64,000 nucleotides of DNA from Betaproteobacteria bacterium (GTDB taxonomy: Bacteria > Pseudomonadota > Gammaproteobacteria > Burkholderiales > SG8-39), in contig SHXR01000012.1 of the NCBI GenBank assembly GCA_009693235.1, positions 1-64,000 on the forward strand, written 5' to 3'. Each line of letters opens with the position of its first letter. Positions within the stretch are counted from its first letter, which is position 1. Made by a program: the position numbers and the translations under genes. This document shows, piece by piece, positions 18,196-27,217 of the stretch. A model generated the notes under the pieces. The model saw only the letters and a program-made list of their open reading frames with translations. It searched no databases and was not told where the DNA came from.

Positions 18196-19173
18196 TCATT
18201 TTGGATGGGCAGCCAGCCATTGCGTATAGTCGTCGAAAGCGCTGTCGAGCGTAAATGCGGGCTTGAATCCAAATTCTTCGCGCAGCCGGCGGCCGGAAAA
18301 CGGTGTGCGAAACGGTGCGAGGGGCGCGATATTGCATTCCTCGATGCGAGCCGATTCGCGAAACGAGAATGAAGGATAGCGCTTCCTTAGGCGCTCGCAC
18401 CACGCCGTCATATCGAAGGGCGCCTCGATCGCCAGATGATAAAGACGATGCTTCGTGGTGGTCGCGTCAAGCAAGACGAGGAGCGCGCGCGCAAGATCGG
18501 GCGCGTAGATCCAATCGGCCGGCCCGAGTCTTGGAAACACGGCTTCGCGACCCGTCATCGCCAGGCGCGTCGCCTGCAGGATCGTCGTCATGGCGTCGCG
18601 CAGACCGGTTTCGTATTCCCACCGGCCGTACACCACGGCGACGCGACCGATGCGAACGTCCATCCCCCACAGCGCACCTAGGCGGAGCACGCCGCGTTCC
18701 GCCGCGTACTTCGAAATGCCATACATCGAATTCGGTACCGGATGGTCGGCATCTTCATCGAGATAGTGCCCGACATTGATGCCGGCCTCGCCGAAGTGGC
18801 CGCCGGTGCTTGGATAGATAAAGCGCTCGATCTTCGCTTTGCGCGCGGCCTTGAGCGCGTTGATCGTGCCAAGCAAATTGACCTCGACGATGCGGGTCGG
18901 ATCGGTTTCGTCGCGCGCGGTGCCGGCCGTGATGGCAGCGGCGTGGATCATCCGTTTGCAACCGAAGCGTTCGAGCGCTGCCTCGATCGATCCGGGATCG
19001 GTGATGTCGCCTTGAACAATATGGAGCTTGCCGGGCAGTTTCGCAAACTCGCGTGCGGCGGCGCCGGGCAGAGGATTGACTGCCAGACAGACAATCTCGT
19101 CACCGCGGGTGAGCAGTTGCTCAAGCACATTCAGACCAACGAATCCGGTGCCGCCGGTGACGAGGGTGGTCAT
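18196..19173 (-). CDS. NAD-dependent epimerase/dehydratase family protein (extended SDR)
   Basis: This 325-residue Rossmann protein has the N-terminal TGGTGFVGLN nucleotide-binding motif, the catalytic pair in SMYGISKYAAE (Tyr-x3-Lys), and a Ser-Thr upstream in IYPSTGG. Extended SDRs of this kind act on nucleotide sugars, hydroxy-steroids or other alcohols. Placement between an alpha/beta hydrolase and a Bug/Rieske pair favours a catabolic dehydrogenase over cell-envelope sugar synthesis, but this is inference. Confidence 0.82.
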   Translation of the reverse strand: MTTLVTGGTGFVGLNVLEQLLTRGDEIVCLAVNPLPGAAAREFAKLPGKLHIVQGDITDPGSIEAALERFGCKRMIHAAAITAGTARDETDPTRIVEVNLLGTINALKAARKAKIERFIYPSTGGHFGEAGINVGHYLDEDADHPVPNSMYGISKYAAERGVLRLGALWGMDVRIGRVAVVYGRWEYETGLRDAMTTILQATRLAMTGREAVFPRLGPADWIYAPDLARALLVLLDATTTKHRLYHLAIEAPFDMTAWCERLRKRYPSFSFRESARIEECNIAPLAPFRTPFSGRRLREEFGFKPAFTLDSAFDDYTQWLAAHPK

Positions 19174-19183
19174 GGTTGCATCG

Positions 19184-20065
19184 CTACTTCAATCCAAGAA
19201 TGCCGCCAACTACCGCACGCGGATCGCGATTGGTCCAGCGTCCCATTTCGACCGCGCTCGCGAATTCGAACAACGCGCGATTGAACGCATCGGGCTCTTC
19301 AATGTTGATCGTATGACCCGCGCGTGGCAGCACCACTAGCGCAGAGGTCGGGATATTGCGCTTCATGAGGAGCGCTGGTTCAAGACACGGATCGTCTTCG
19401 TCGCCGGTGATGATGAGCGCCGGGGCAGTGATTTTCTTCATGCCGTCGACCAATTCCCATAGGGATGGCCGCTTCGCCTGCACGCCGCGCATGGTGTTGA
19501 CCGATCCCTTGGTGGAATGCTCGGCGAGCTGCGTGGCAAAATCCTGCCAGCCGCGTGGATCTTTGTTTTCGTATTGCACACGGGTCGGACCGCTCGCATA
19601 TTTCTTGTAGGCGACTGCCATCGTCTCGCGCTCGAACATCGACGCGGCCGCATCGGTCTCCGCTTGGAACTTGGCCTTTTCCTTCGGCTCCGCGCCATAT
19701 CCGCAGCCGCCAATGAGCAGGGACCGCGCCCGATTCGAGTAGCTGATGCCAAAGTGCAGCGTCGCAAAACCACCCATCGACAGACCAACGACATGGGCTT
19801 TGTCGATTTTAAGAAAATCGAGCATATCGCGAATATCGTCCCGCGCGCGCGCCTGCGAGTACATCGCGGGATCTTCCGGCACATCGGAGGGCGTAAAGCC
19901 GCGCGCGTCATAGCTGATGCAGCGAAAGTAACGCGAAAAGTAGCGCATCTGCGGTTCCCAGCTACGATGGTCGCCCGCGAATTCGTGGACGAAGATCATC
20001 GCATTGCCGGTGCCGGCCTCTTCAAAATAGAGCTTTACACCGTCAGTGGTGGTCGCGTAGGGCAT
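19184..20065 (-). CDS. Alpha/beta hydrolase
   Basis: This 293-residue cytosolic hydrolase carries the nucleophile elbow GLSMGG with Ser96, an acid candidate in ITGDEDDPC, and the His in PRAGHTINIEEP. The oxyanion-hole region is IFVHEFAGDHRSW. Start 20065 follows GAGGAGAAATTCG; longer in-frame starts enter the BNR-repeat gene. Its position in a ring-oxygenase operon fits a C-C bond or enol-lactone hydrolase of ring-cleavage pathways, or an esterase. Specificity cannot be read directly. Confidence 0.83.
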   Translation of the reverse strand: MPYATTTDGVKLYFEEAGTGNAMIFVHEFAGDHRSWEPQMRYFSRYFRCISYDARGFTPSDVPEDPAMYSQARARDDIRDMLDFLKIDKAHVVGLSMGGFATLHFGISYSNRARSLLIGGCGYGAEPKEKAKFQAETDAAASMFERETMAVAYKKYASGPTRVQYENKDPRGWQDFATQLAEHSTKGSVNTMRGVQAKRPSLWELVDGMKKITAPALIITGDEDDPCLEPALLMKRNIPTSALVVLPRAGHTINIEEPDAFNRALFEFASAVEMGRWTNRDPRAVVGGILGLK

Positions 20066-20094
20066 CGAATTTCTCCTCGGTTGATTGGTAGCGC

Positions 20095-21249
20095 TCAGGG
20101 TGTAGGTAGGGGTTTGCCGTTGATCATGATCGATGCCGCCCCACGTCGCAGCGAGCCATCGAGCCAGAACACCGCAACGCCGTGGCGCGTGGCCGCGACT
20201 CGCGGGTACGAGACATCCGCGCCGGCCACGATCCGCTCCGGCGCCGACCAGTTCTGCCCGGCATCGGTCGAGCGGGCCCTTTGGATCGCTGATGTTCGCG
20301 TGCCGGTTTCGTCCCACACCGCATGGAGCTCGCCCGCCGATGACACCGCCAAATCCGCATTGCGTGCGTCGTCATAACCGAGTTTGCGCGGACGGGACCA
20401 GGTGTTGCCCGCGTCCGTCGAACCAATATAGTAGAGGCCAAACATCTCTTCCTTACCATTCCAGGCAAGCGTGTGAATGGCGTTGCCCTGTGTGATCAGC
20501 GCACCCCCAACATGCGGGCAGCCGCGGACTTGCCAATTGAATTGTCCGATCGAGCCGTGGTTGCGTCAAGTGTCGCCGGTCCGCGCAGTAATAAGCATCA
20601 TGTCGCGCGGCTCGTCGCCACGGTAAAGCACCGCGACGCCGCCCTCAGCAAGCGGTGCGAGGCTGTTCCAGCAGCAATCACAGGTGCGTGGGGCGAGCGG
20701 GCGATCGGCCGACCATGTTTGGCCACGGTCGATAGAGCGCGCATAGCGCAGCCCTTGACGACCTTCGCGGCTGTCTAACCAAGCCAGGCGGACCGTCTGG
20801 CTGTCGGTGGCGAACTCGGCGAAAGTCTGCGAGCCTTCTTTGGGTGGCGTGGGCGTACCGCCCGCTTTCCAGGTGGCGCCACCATCGTCGGAGACCGCGG
20901 CGGCGAGCAGGCCGCCGTGATGGGAGCCCGGGCGCTGCTGCGTCCACACCACCATCAATCGATCGCCCATGGCAACGATCTGCGGGTTCTCCCCCGGATG
21001 GTGAGCGCTCAGTCGATCGTTGGGTCGATTGACGCGGGAGGGCTTCGACCAGTTCGCGCCGCCGTCTGCCGAGCGCACATGCCATAGTGCGATATCGGCG
21101 GCGCCCTTCTGGCCGGTGCCGATCAATACATGCATGACATCGCGGTCGGCGAACACGTCATAGTGGGCAACGGTACGGCCCGTTGGTTGTGCGCCTGCTG
21201 CGGCAGCCAGAGCGAGGCAGACCAGCAAGGCGATAATTCGAGCACGCAT
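20095..21249 (-). pseudogene. Secreted BNR/sialidase-like repeat protein interrupted by an in-frame TGA
   Basis: A 384-codon gene starting at ATG 21249 with a signal peptide (MRARIIALLVCLALAAAAGA) encodes a six-bladed-propeller-like protein. Asp-box-type repeats appear as SADGGANWSKP, SDDGGATWKAG, SIDRGQTWSAD, STDAGNTWSRP and STDAGQNWSAP. A TGA at 20566-20568 splits it, yet the same frame continues without another stop for 40 codons (RNHGSIGQFNWQV...) into the second half, so only a single base change (most simply TGG to TGA) separates it from an intact gene. It might be a recent nonsense mutation, a sequence error or readthrough. True sialidase activity is doubtful; many exo-sialidase-like propellers have other roles. 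It would be the first gene of the minus-strand Rieske operon. Confidence 0.8.
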
Positions 21250-21395
21250 CAAAGTGTCACCCACGGCTGTGTTGGATTCGTCGATCGATCTCGACTGGAT
21301 TCTAGCGCGGCCGTTCCGCTTGAAGAGAAATTCGGCACTGAATGCCGGGCCATAGGACAATACGGCTGCCTTTCGGCCACACCCTGTCACGAAGT

Positions 21396-22721
21396 ATGAG
21401 TCCTCCTGACCAGACACAATCGTTCGATGCCCTCGTCCAACCCGACCGGGTGCATCGTGATGTCTATCTGAGCGAGTCGATCTTTGCGCAGGAACAGGAG
21501 CGCCTGTTCGGCAAAGCTTGGCTCTATGTGGGCCACCTGTCGCAGGTCCCCAGGCCGGGAGACTATATGACCCTCGATCTGGCCGGCCAACCGGTCATCC
21601 TGGTGCGGGCCACCGACGAGTCGTTCCGGGTGTTTTTCAATCGATGCGCACACAAGGGCTCGATGATTGTGAGCGAGCGGGCTGGCCATACCGGGCGGGC
21701 CTTTCGCTGTCCGTACCACTCCTGGACCTACCGGCTCGACGGCACCTTGCTTGCGGTGCCCGCACAAGGCGGTTATGACGGAACGCAAATGCGTGCCTGC
21801 GAGACCGGTCGCGGCCTGACTGAAATCGCCAGCGCGCACTATCGCGGCTTCGTGTTTGCGCGGCTTGCTGCGTCCGGCCCTGCGTTCGATGCGCATTGCG
21901 GTGCGATGTTTCATGCGATCGATGCCTTGGTGGATCGATCGCCGTCGGGCGAAGTCGAAGTGGCCGGGTTGCCGCTGCGCAATATCGTTCCTTGCAACTG
22001 GAAGGTGTATCTCGAGAACATCAACGATGCGATGCATGCGAATGTGACGCATGAATCCGCGTCGATGGCGGCCGAACGTGTTTGGTCGCAGGCGCCGGCT
22101 GGGGTCAAGAAACCCATGGGCATTGAGATTTTGATGCCGTTCGGTTCCGACAATGATTTCCTTGCCAGGATGGGTGGGCAGGTCTATGCCAACGGCCATA
22201 GTATCTTCGGTTCGAACATGTCGATCCATAGCTGCTACTCGAGCCTGCCCGACTATGAAACGGCGATGGAGAAGGCGTACGGCGAAGAGCGCACCAAGCA
22301 CATTTTGTCGTGGGTGCCGCAGAACTCGATCGTGTATCCAAGCGTCGCCTTCAAGAGCGCACCACAGACGATTAGAGTGATCCGCCCGCTCGCGGTAGAT
22401 CGCACCTTGATCGAGGTCTGGGCATTCCGTCCGAAGAATGCCCCCGATGCATTGCTCGAGCGAACGCTGCTCTATAACCGCATCGTGTTCTCGCCGATGT
22501 CGATTGTTGCGCATGACGACATCCATGTGTTCGAGACAATCCAAAAGGGATTGCGTACCTCGGGCAATCCGTGGGTCAGCCTCCATCGTGATTACGTGGC
22601 TGGTGAGGGCGATGCGCCCTCCATGACGACCAGCGGCACCAATGAAATTCTGATGCGCAATCAGTTTCGTGCGTGGCGGCAATACATGGCAGCGGAGAAT
22701 GCTTACGCGGTGCAGGCATGA
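21396..22721 (+). CDS. Rieske aromatic-ring-hydroxylating dioxygenase alpha subunit, set 2
   Basis: This 441-residue catalytic subunit has Rieske ligands Cys84-x-His86 and Cys105-x2-His108, and the iron-site triad Asp211/His214/His219 in NDAMHANVTHES. The start at 21396 (MSPPDQTQ) places the N-terminus as in related proteins; an earlier start at 21342 is unsupported. It is the first gene of a six-gene operon in which every following start overlaps the previous stop by 4 bases. It differs clearly from the set 1 alpha subunit, so the two are not a recent duplication. Substrate unknown; the downstream CoA ligase suggests an aromatic or cyclic acid. Confidence 0.9.
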   Translation: MSPPDQTQSFDALVQPDRVHRDVYLSESIFAQEQERLFGKAWLYVGHLSQVPRPGDYMTLDLAGQPVILVRATDESFRVFFNRCAHKGSMIVSERAGHTGRAFRCPYHSWTYRLDGTLLAVPAQGGYDGTQMRACETGRGLTEIASAHYRGFVFARLAASGPAFDAHCGAMFHAIDALVDRSPSGEVEVAGLPLRNIVPCNWKVYLENINDAMHANVTHESASMAAERVWSQAPAGVKKPMGIEILMPFGSDNDFLARMGGQVYANGHSIFGSNMSIHSCYSSLPDYETAMEKAYGEERTKHILSWVPQNSIVYPSVAFKSAPQTIRVIRPLAVDRTLIEVWAFRPKNAPDALLERTLLYNRIVFSPMSIVAHDDIHVFETIQKGLRTSGNPWVSLHRDYVAGEGDAPSMTTSGTNEILMRNQFRAWRQYMAAENAYAVQA

Positions 22722-23203
22722 CCACCCGTCCGACCAACGACGCGATCGCGCAATTCATCTACAACGAAGCGGCGCTGGTCGATGCAGGCCGCTACGATGA
22801 ATGGCTCGATCTCTTTGCCGATGAGGCGATCTATTGGCTGCCGCTGTCAGCCAAACAAAGCGACTATCGTGGCGAACAATCGATCGCCTGCGAAGACAAG
22901 ATGTTGCTCAATGTGCGGATCAAGCGATTGAAAGGTCCGCGGGCCTATTCCAATCAGCCGCCTGCGCGGTGTCTGCATGTATTGCAGGCGCCTGCCATCG
23001 AGGAGGCAGACACCAAGCTGAACCGATTCATCACCCGCGCGCCATTTTTTTACGTCGAGTCGCGTGGGGATGCCCAATTCTTTTTGGCCGGGCGGGTGCT
23101 GCATCGTTTGCGAGTCGAGAATGGCGTGCTGCGCATCGTTGAGAAGCGGGTCGATCTCATCAATGCGGATGCGGCGCTGCCGCCCATTTTTCTTTTTCCG
23201 TGA
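22718..23203 (+). CDS. Aromatic-ring-hydroxylating dioxygenase beta subunit, set 2
   Basis: This 161-residue beta subunit starts at an ATGA overlap with the alpha subunit stop. The N-terminal pattern AQFIYNEAALVDAGRYDEWLDLFADEAIYWLPL is the usual beta-subunit signature, and the C-terminal LRIVEKRVDLINADAALP closes the fold. It should form an alpha-beta oligomer with the upstream product. No electron-transfer component is encoded in the operon. Confidence 0.88.
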   Translation: MTTRPTNDAIAQFIYNEAALVDAGRYDEWLDLFADEAIYWLPLSAKQSDYRGEQSIACEDKMLLNVRIKRLKGPRAYSNQPPARCLHVLQAPAIEEADTKLNRFITRAPFFYVESRGDAQFFLAGRVLHRLRVENGVLRIVEKRVDLINADAALPPIFLFP

Positions 23204-24816
23204 GCATGAACACTGTATTCAGTGCATTTTCCGCCACCGTCTCTCAATACGGCGGTAAGCCGTTTCTGCACATTCCCGCCTCCGCGCAAGGCGCGGGTGC
23301 GGTGACGCCCTATGAATGCACCTACGCTCAGATGCTCGTTGAAGTCGAACGGCTGGTGGCCATCTATCGCGGGCAGGGCTATGGTGTTGGGCACCGCATT
23401 GCGCTGCTGCTTGAAAATCAGCCGGCGTTTCTTGCGCATTGGCTCGCCATCAATGCGGTGGGTGCCGGCATCGTGCCGCTCAATCCCGATTATCAGCGTG
23501 CCGAGTTGGAGTATGTGCTGGGGCATAGCGAAGCGAGCGTGGCGGTGGCCTTGCCGCGCCACGAAGCAAAGCTTCGCGATCTTGGGATGGCAACGCTCTC
23601 GATCACGACGGCAGGTGATGGCTTCAAACTGCCACGAGCGCCATCGCCCGCATCGGCTACACCGGCCGATGATTCGACCGAATGCGCGCTCCTCTATACA
23701 TCTGGCACCACCGGCAAACCGAAGGGCTGTCTCATCAGCAACTTTTACTGTCTCAATATGGGCCGCTATTACATCAGCGAAGGCGGCCTTTGCACCGTGC
23801 GAGAAGGCGAAGAACGGCTCATCACGCCATTGCCGCTTTTTCATATGAACGCGCTAGCTGCCTCCACGATGGCGATGATTTTGTCGGGCGGGTGCGTGGT
23901 GCAACTCGATCGCTTCCATCCAAAGCAATGGTGGCAAGATGTCGCGACCAGTCGCGCGACGATCGTGCATTACCTTGGAGTGATGCCGGCGATGCTGCTT
24001 GGGATGCCCGTAACCGAGTACGATCGTGCGCATCAGGTTCGTTTCGGATTTGGCGCGAATGCCAATCCCAAGGATCACCAGGCGTTTGAATCTCGCTTTG
24101 GCTTTCCGCTGATCGAGGCGTGGGCGATGACTGAAACTGGTGCGGGGGCCACCTCCACTGCGAGCCGGGAACCACGCCATGTCGGCACGCGCTGCATCGG
24201 TCGGCCGCGTCCGAGTGTAGAGATGGGCATCGTCGATGAGGCGCACCGAGATGTACCGGATGGCATGGCGGGCGAACTCCTTGTTCGGCAGGCGGGCCCC
24301 GACCCACGCGCGGGATTCTTCTCGGGCTATCTTAAAGACGAAGCCGCGACCGCGTATGCCTGGCGTGACGGCTGGTTCCACACCGGCGATGCGGTACGCC
24401 GCGGGCCGGATGGCCAGTACCATTTCGTCGACCGGCAACGCAACATCATTCGACGTGCCGGTGAAAACATCGCCGCGCTCGAAGTCGAAGCTTCGCTGCT
24501 CGATCATCCGGCGGTGCGCCAGATCGCGGTGATCGCCGCGCCCGATGCCATGCGTGATGAGGAGGTGATGGCTTGCGTCGTGGCGCCACCTGAGGTGCCG
24601 CGCACACGCGAGACCGCAATCTCGATTCAGGATTGGTGCCTCTCACGCCTGGCCTACTTTAAGGCGCCTGGCTTTGTGGCCTTTATCGATGCGCTGCCCA
24701 CCACATCGACCAACAAGGTGCAAAAGATCAAGCTGGCCGATTTTGGCGCCAACCCGATGGAGGTACCCGCATGCTTTGATCTGCGCGATCGCAAGAAGCG
24801 GGAGCGCAGCCCTTGA
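23200..24816 (+). CDS. AMP-dependent acyl-CoA synthetase/ligase
   Basis: This 538-residue ANL-superfamily enzyme activates a carboxylic acid with ATP and joins it to CoA. The phosphate loop LLYTSGTTGKPKGC (near residue 165), the adenine-binding AWAMTETG, the hinge-region GWFHTGDAV and the C-terminal Lys region TSTNKVQKIKL are intact. GTG 23200 overlaps the beta-subunit stop as GTGA and is the coupled start; ATG 23206, two codons later, is an alternative. In context it probably activates the acid formed or attacked by the Rieske oxygenase, feeding the thiolase-like protein encoded next. Confidence 0.9.
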   Translation: MSMNTVFSAFSATVSQYGGKPFLHIPASAQGAGAVTPYECTYAQMLVEVERLVAIYRGQGYGVGHRIALLLENQPAFLAHWLAINAVGAGIVPLNPDYQRAELEYVLGHSEASVAVALPRHEAKLRDLGMATLSITTAGDGFKLPRAPSPASATPADDSTECALLYTSGTTGKPKGCLISNFYCLNMGRYYISEGGLCTVREGEERLITPLPLFHMNALAASTMAMILSGGCVVQLDRFHPKQWWQDVATSRATIVHYLGVMPAMLLGMPVTEYDRAHQVRFGFGANANPKDHQAFESRFGFPLIEAWAMTETGAGATSTASREPRHVGTRCIGRPRPSVEMGIVDEAHRDVPDGMAGELLVRQAGPDPRAGFFSGYLKDEAATAYAWRDGWFHTGDAVRRGPDGQYHFVDRQRNIIRRAGENIAALEVEASLLDHPAVRQIAVIAAPDAMRDEEVMACVVAPPEVPRTRETAISIQDWCLSRLAYFKAPGFVAFIDALPTTSTNKVQKIKLADFGANPMEVPACFDLRDRKKRERSP

Positions 24817-25973
24817 GGCGTGGTTACGATGATGTAGTGATCACCTGTCCGGTGACGGTGCCTTATGTGCGGTACTCGATCCGGGGCGGCCATTGGTTTC
24901 TTGCGCGGGCGCTCGCCGAATTGGTGAAAGCCTCCGGCGTTGCGAAGGCATCGATGGATGGCCTGTGCGTATCGAGCTTCACATTGACACCCGATACCGC
25001 GATCGGCTTCACGCAGCATGTGGGTGTTTCGCCGCGCTGGCTCGACTACGTGCCGTTAGGTGGCGCAAGCGGTGTGGTGTGTCTCAGACGCGCGTCGCGC
25101 GCGGTGCAGGCAGGCGATGCCGATATCGTCGCCTGCATCGCGGGTGATACCAGCCATACCGATTCGTTTCGCCTTACGCTTGCCAACTTCAGTATGTTTG
25201 CGCGCGATGCGGTGTATCCGTATGGCGCGGGTGGGCCCAATGCGAGCTTCGCGTTTCTCACCTCGTACTACATGCGCACCTATGGCGCGGAGCGTGCCGA
25301 CTTCGGTAAGATGTGTGTCGCCCAGCGTGACAATGCGCTCAAGTATTCGGAAGCCTTGTTCAAGAAGCCGTTGACGCTTGCTGAATACCTGGATGCGCGC
25401 CCAATCGCTGAACCCCTGCGCTTATTTGATTGCGTGATGCCCTGTGCGGGTGGCGAAGGATTTCTCGTGATGCGCAAAGCGCGCGCGCTGGATCTTGGTC
25501 TGCCCTATGTGCATATTCTTGGCACGATCGAGCGGCACAATGGCTTTCCGGCCGATCCGATTCAGATGCGCGGCGGTTGGGCGGTCGATCGCGATGATCT
25601 CTACGCGCAAGCCGGCGTCAGTCCAAGCGATATTGATTTCTTCCAGACCTATGACGACTACCCGGTGATCTCGCTCATGCAGATCGAGGACCTCGGGTTC
25701 TGTGCGAAAGGGGAAGGCCCCGCGTTCGTGCGCGCCAATACGCTGACGTTCGATGGATCGTTCCCGGTGAATACCTCGGGCGGACAATTGTCGGTGGGGC
25801 AGGCCGGTGCGGCAGGCGGTTATCTTGGCATGGTTGAAGCAGTGCGACAACTCACCGGCCAAGCAGAAGCGCGCGCGGTGAAAGACGCCAAGGTAGGTTT
25901 GGTGAGTGGCTTTGGCATGATCAACTTCGATCGGGGCCTGGCATCGGGCGCCGCAATCTTGGGGGCCGCATGA
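24813..25973 (+). CDS. Thiolase-like (SCP2-thiolase/Ltp type) protein lacking the nucleophilic Cys
   Basis: This 386-residue thiolase-fold protein is of the lipid-transfer/SCP2 thiolase-like type. The block that usually carries the acyl-accepting Cys reads GGASG (residues 83-87), and the C-terminal region is NTSGGQLSVGQ (320-330) without the usual catalytic His-Gly pattern. The motif TYDDYPVISLMQIEDLGFC has two Tyr (280, 283) at the place where Ltp2-type aldolases use Tyr. A retro-aldolase acting on a hydroxyacyl-CoA is therefore more likely than thiolysis, as in steroid side-chain degradation where Ltp2 pairs with the DUF35 protein ChsH2. Start is TTG 24813, a TTGA overlap with GGAG 8 bases upstream. 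A DUF35 domain is encoded next. Confidence 0.83.
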   Translation: MRRGYDDVVITCPVTVPYVRYSIRGGHWFLARALAELVKASGVAKASMDGLCVSSFTLTPDTAIGFTQHVGVSPRWLDYVPLGGASGVVCLRRASRAVQAGDADIVACIAGDTSHTDSFRLTLANFSMFARDAVYPYGAGGPNASFAFLTSYYMRTYGAERADFGKMCVAQRDNALKYSEALFKKPLTLAEYLDARPIAEPLRLFDCVMPCAGGEGFLVMRKARALDLGLPYVHILGTIERHNGFPADPIQMRGGWAVDRDDLYAQAGVSPSDIDFFQTYDDYPVISLMQIEDLGFCAKGEGPAFVRANTLTFDGSFPVNTSGGQLSVGQAGAAGGYLGMVEAVRQLTGQAEARAVKDAKVGLVSGFGMINFDRGLASGAAILGAA

Positions 25974-27217
25974 CGCGCGAGCTCAGCCGCCCCAAACGGA
26001 AGAACCCGATCCTGCGCACGCGTCTTGCGACGTTGCCGCCCGGCGCGCGTAGTCGCGTTGCGCTTGGCCTGACTGCCGCCGCTGCACGCGGCGCGTTCGA
26101 GCTGCAAGTCTGTCGCGATTGCCAGGCGGTGCAGTATCCGCCGCGTGAAGCGTGTCAGGCATGTCTATCCAGCCGATTGCCATGGCGCGTGCAGGCCGGT
26201 GACGGAGAGCTCATTGCCGACACGACCCTTGCGCACAGCAACGATCTCTTTTTTCGCGAGCGCGTGCCCTGGCGGTTGGGCTATGTGCGGCTTGACTGCG
26301 GGCCCACCGTGGTCGTGCATATGCATGGCGACGTGCCGCCTGCGCCTGCGCGCGTGAAGGTGGGCGCCCGACTCGATAAATCCGGACAGGCGGTGCTGAT
26401 CGCCTTTCCGTCACAGGAGGTGCCGAATATGGCCGATGACCGACAATTGCGTGAGTTCACCTGCGATCCGAAATTTCGCAAGGTGCTTGTCACCGATGGT
26501 AAGACGGGCATCGGGCAAGCGATCGTGAAGGCGATCATCGCGGCTGGTGCGGATCTCGTTTGGGTGGGTCATGCCGAGCCTTGGAAAAAATTCCCTGGGT
26601 TCGATGAATTGAAAGCGATCCCGCAGGTTTCGTTGATGCCACTCGATCTCACCGACTCAAAGTCGGTGCGCGAAATTGCCGCCGAAATCGGCGGGCGTGT
26701 GGATGTTCTCATCAACACAGCAGAAGTTCATCGCAACTTCGGCATCGGCAATCGCCGTGGCGTGGAGATCGCGCAAGCCGAGATGGACGTCAATTACTTT
26801 GGACTCCTGCGGCTCGCGCAGGAGTTTGGCCCGGCGTTACGTGGGCGTGCGGCGGACGGACAATCGAACGCGGTGGCGTGGGTGAATATTCTGTCGGTCT
26901 ATGCGCTGGCAAATTTTCCACCGCATGGAACCTTCTCGGCATCCAAGGCGGCCGCGCATTCGCTGGCGCAATGCCTACGGGCCGAAATGCGACCGGCCGG
27001 CATTCGCGTCATCAACGTGTTTCCCGGTCCAATCGACCATGAATGGAATCAGCAGATCCCGCCGCCCAAGGTGACGCCGCAAGCGCTTGCCACCGCGATC
27101 GTGCGCGCGCTGAAGGACGGCGTGGAAGACGTGTATCCGGGCGATGTCGCGCAGGAATGGCTGGAACGCTGGCGGGACAATCCGAAGGCGCTGGAACGGG
27201 AGCTGTCGAATCCATGA
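25970..27217 (+). CDS. Fusion of a DUF35 zinc-ribbon/OB-fold domain and a short-chain dehydrogenase-like domain
   Basis: Residues about 45-150 form a DUF35 module, with zinc ligands Cys48/51 and Cys62/65 followed by an OB fold. Residues about 168-415 form an SDR domain with a weak nucleotide motif (TDGKTGIGQA, 175-184) and LINTAE at the usual NNAG place. The SDR catalytic segment is Ser309...Phe322-Ser-Ala-Ser-Lys326: the essential Tyr is Phe. DUF35 proteins assist thiolase-like enzymes with acyl-CoA substrates, and the thiolase-like gene overlaps this one by ATGA. The SDR part may be non-catalytic, use another acid, or have a binding role. This arrangement is unusual. Confidence 0.82.
   Translation: MTRELSRPKRKNPILRTRLATLPPGARSRVALGLTAAAARGAFELQVCRDCQAVQYPPREACQACLSSRLPWRVQAGDGELIADTTLAHSNDLFFRERVPWRLGYVRLDCGPTVVVHMHGDVPPAPARVKVGARLDKSGQAVLIAFPSQEVPNMADDRQLREFTCDPKFRKVLVTDGKTGIGQAIVKAIIAAGADLVWVGHAEPWKKFPGFDELKAIPQVSLMPLDLTDSKSVREIAAEIGGRVDVLINTAEVHRNFGIGNRRGVEIAQAEMDVNYFGLLRLAQEFGPALRGRAADGQSNAVAWVNILSVYALANFPPHGTFSASKAAAHSLAQCLRAEMRPAGIRVINVFPGPIDHEWNQQIPPPKVTPQALATAIVRALKDGVEDVYPGDVAQEWLERWRDNPKALERELSNP

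Noticed and set aside
20566..20568. Selenocysteine readthrough of the TGA
   Set aside because: BNR propellers are not selenoproteins, the site fits a Trp, and no SECIS-like hairpin was evident directly downstream.
21387..22682. Minus-strand open frame of 431 codons
   Set aside because: It lies antisense to the set 2 Rieske alpha subunit with all metal ligands; a shadow caused by high GC codon bias.
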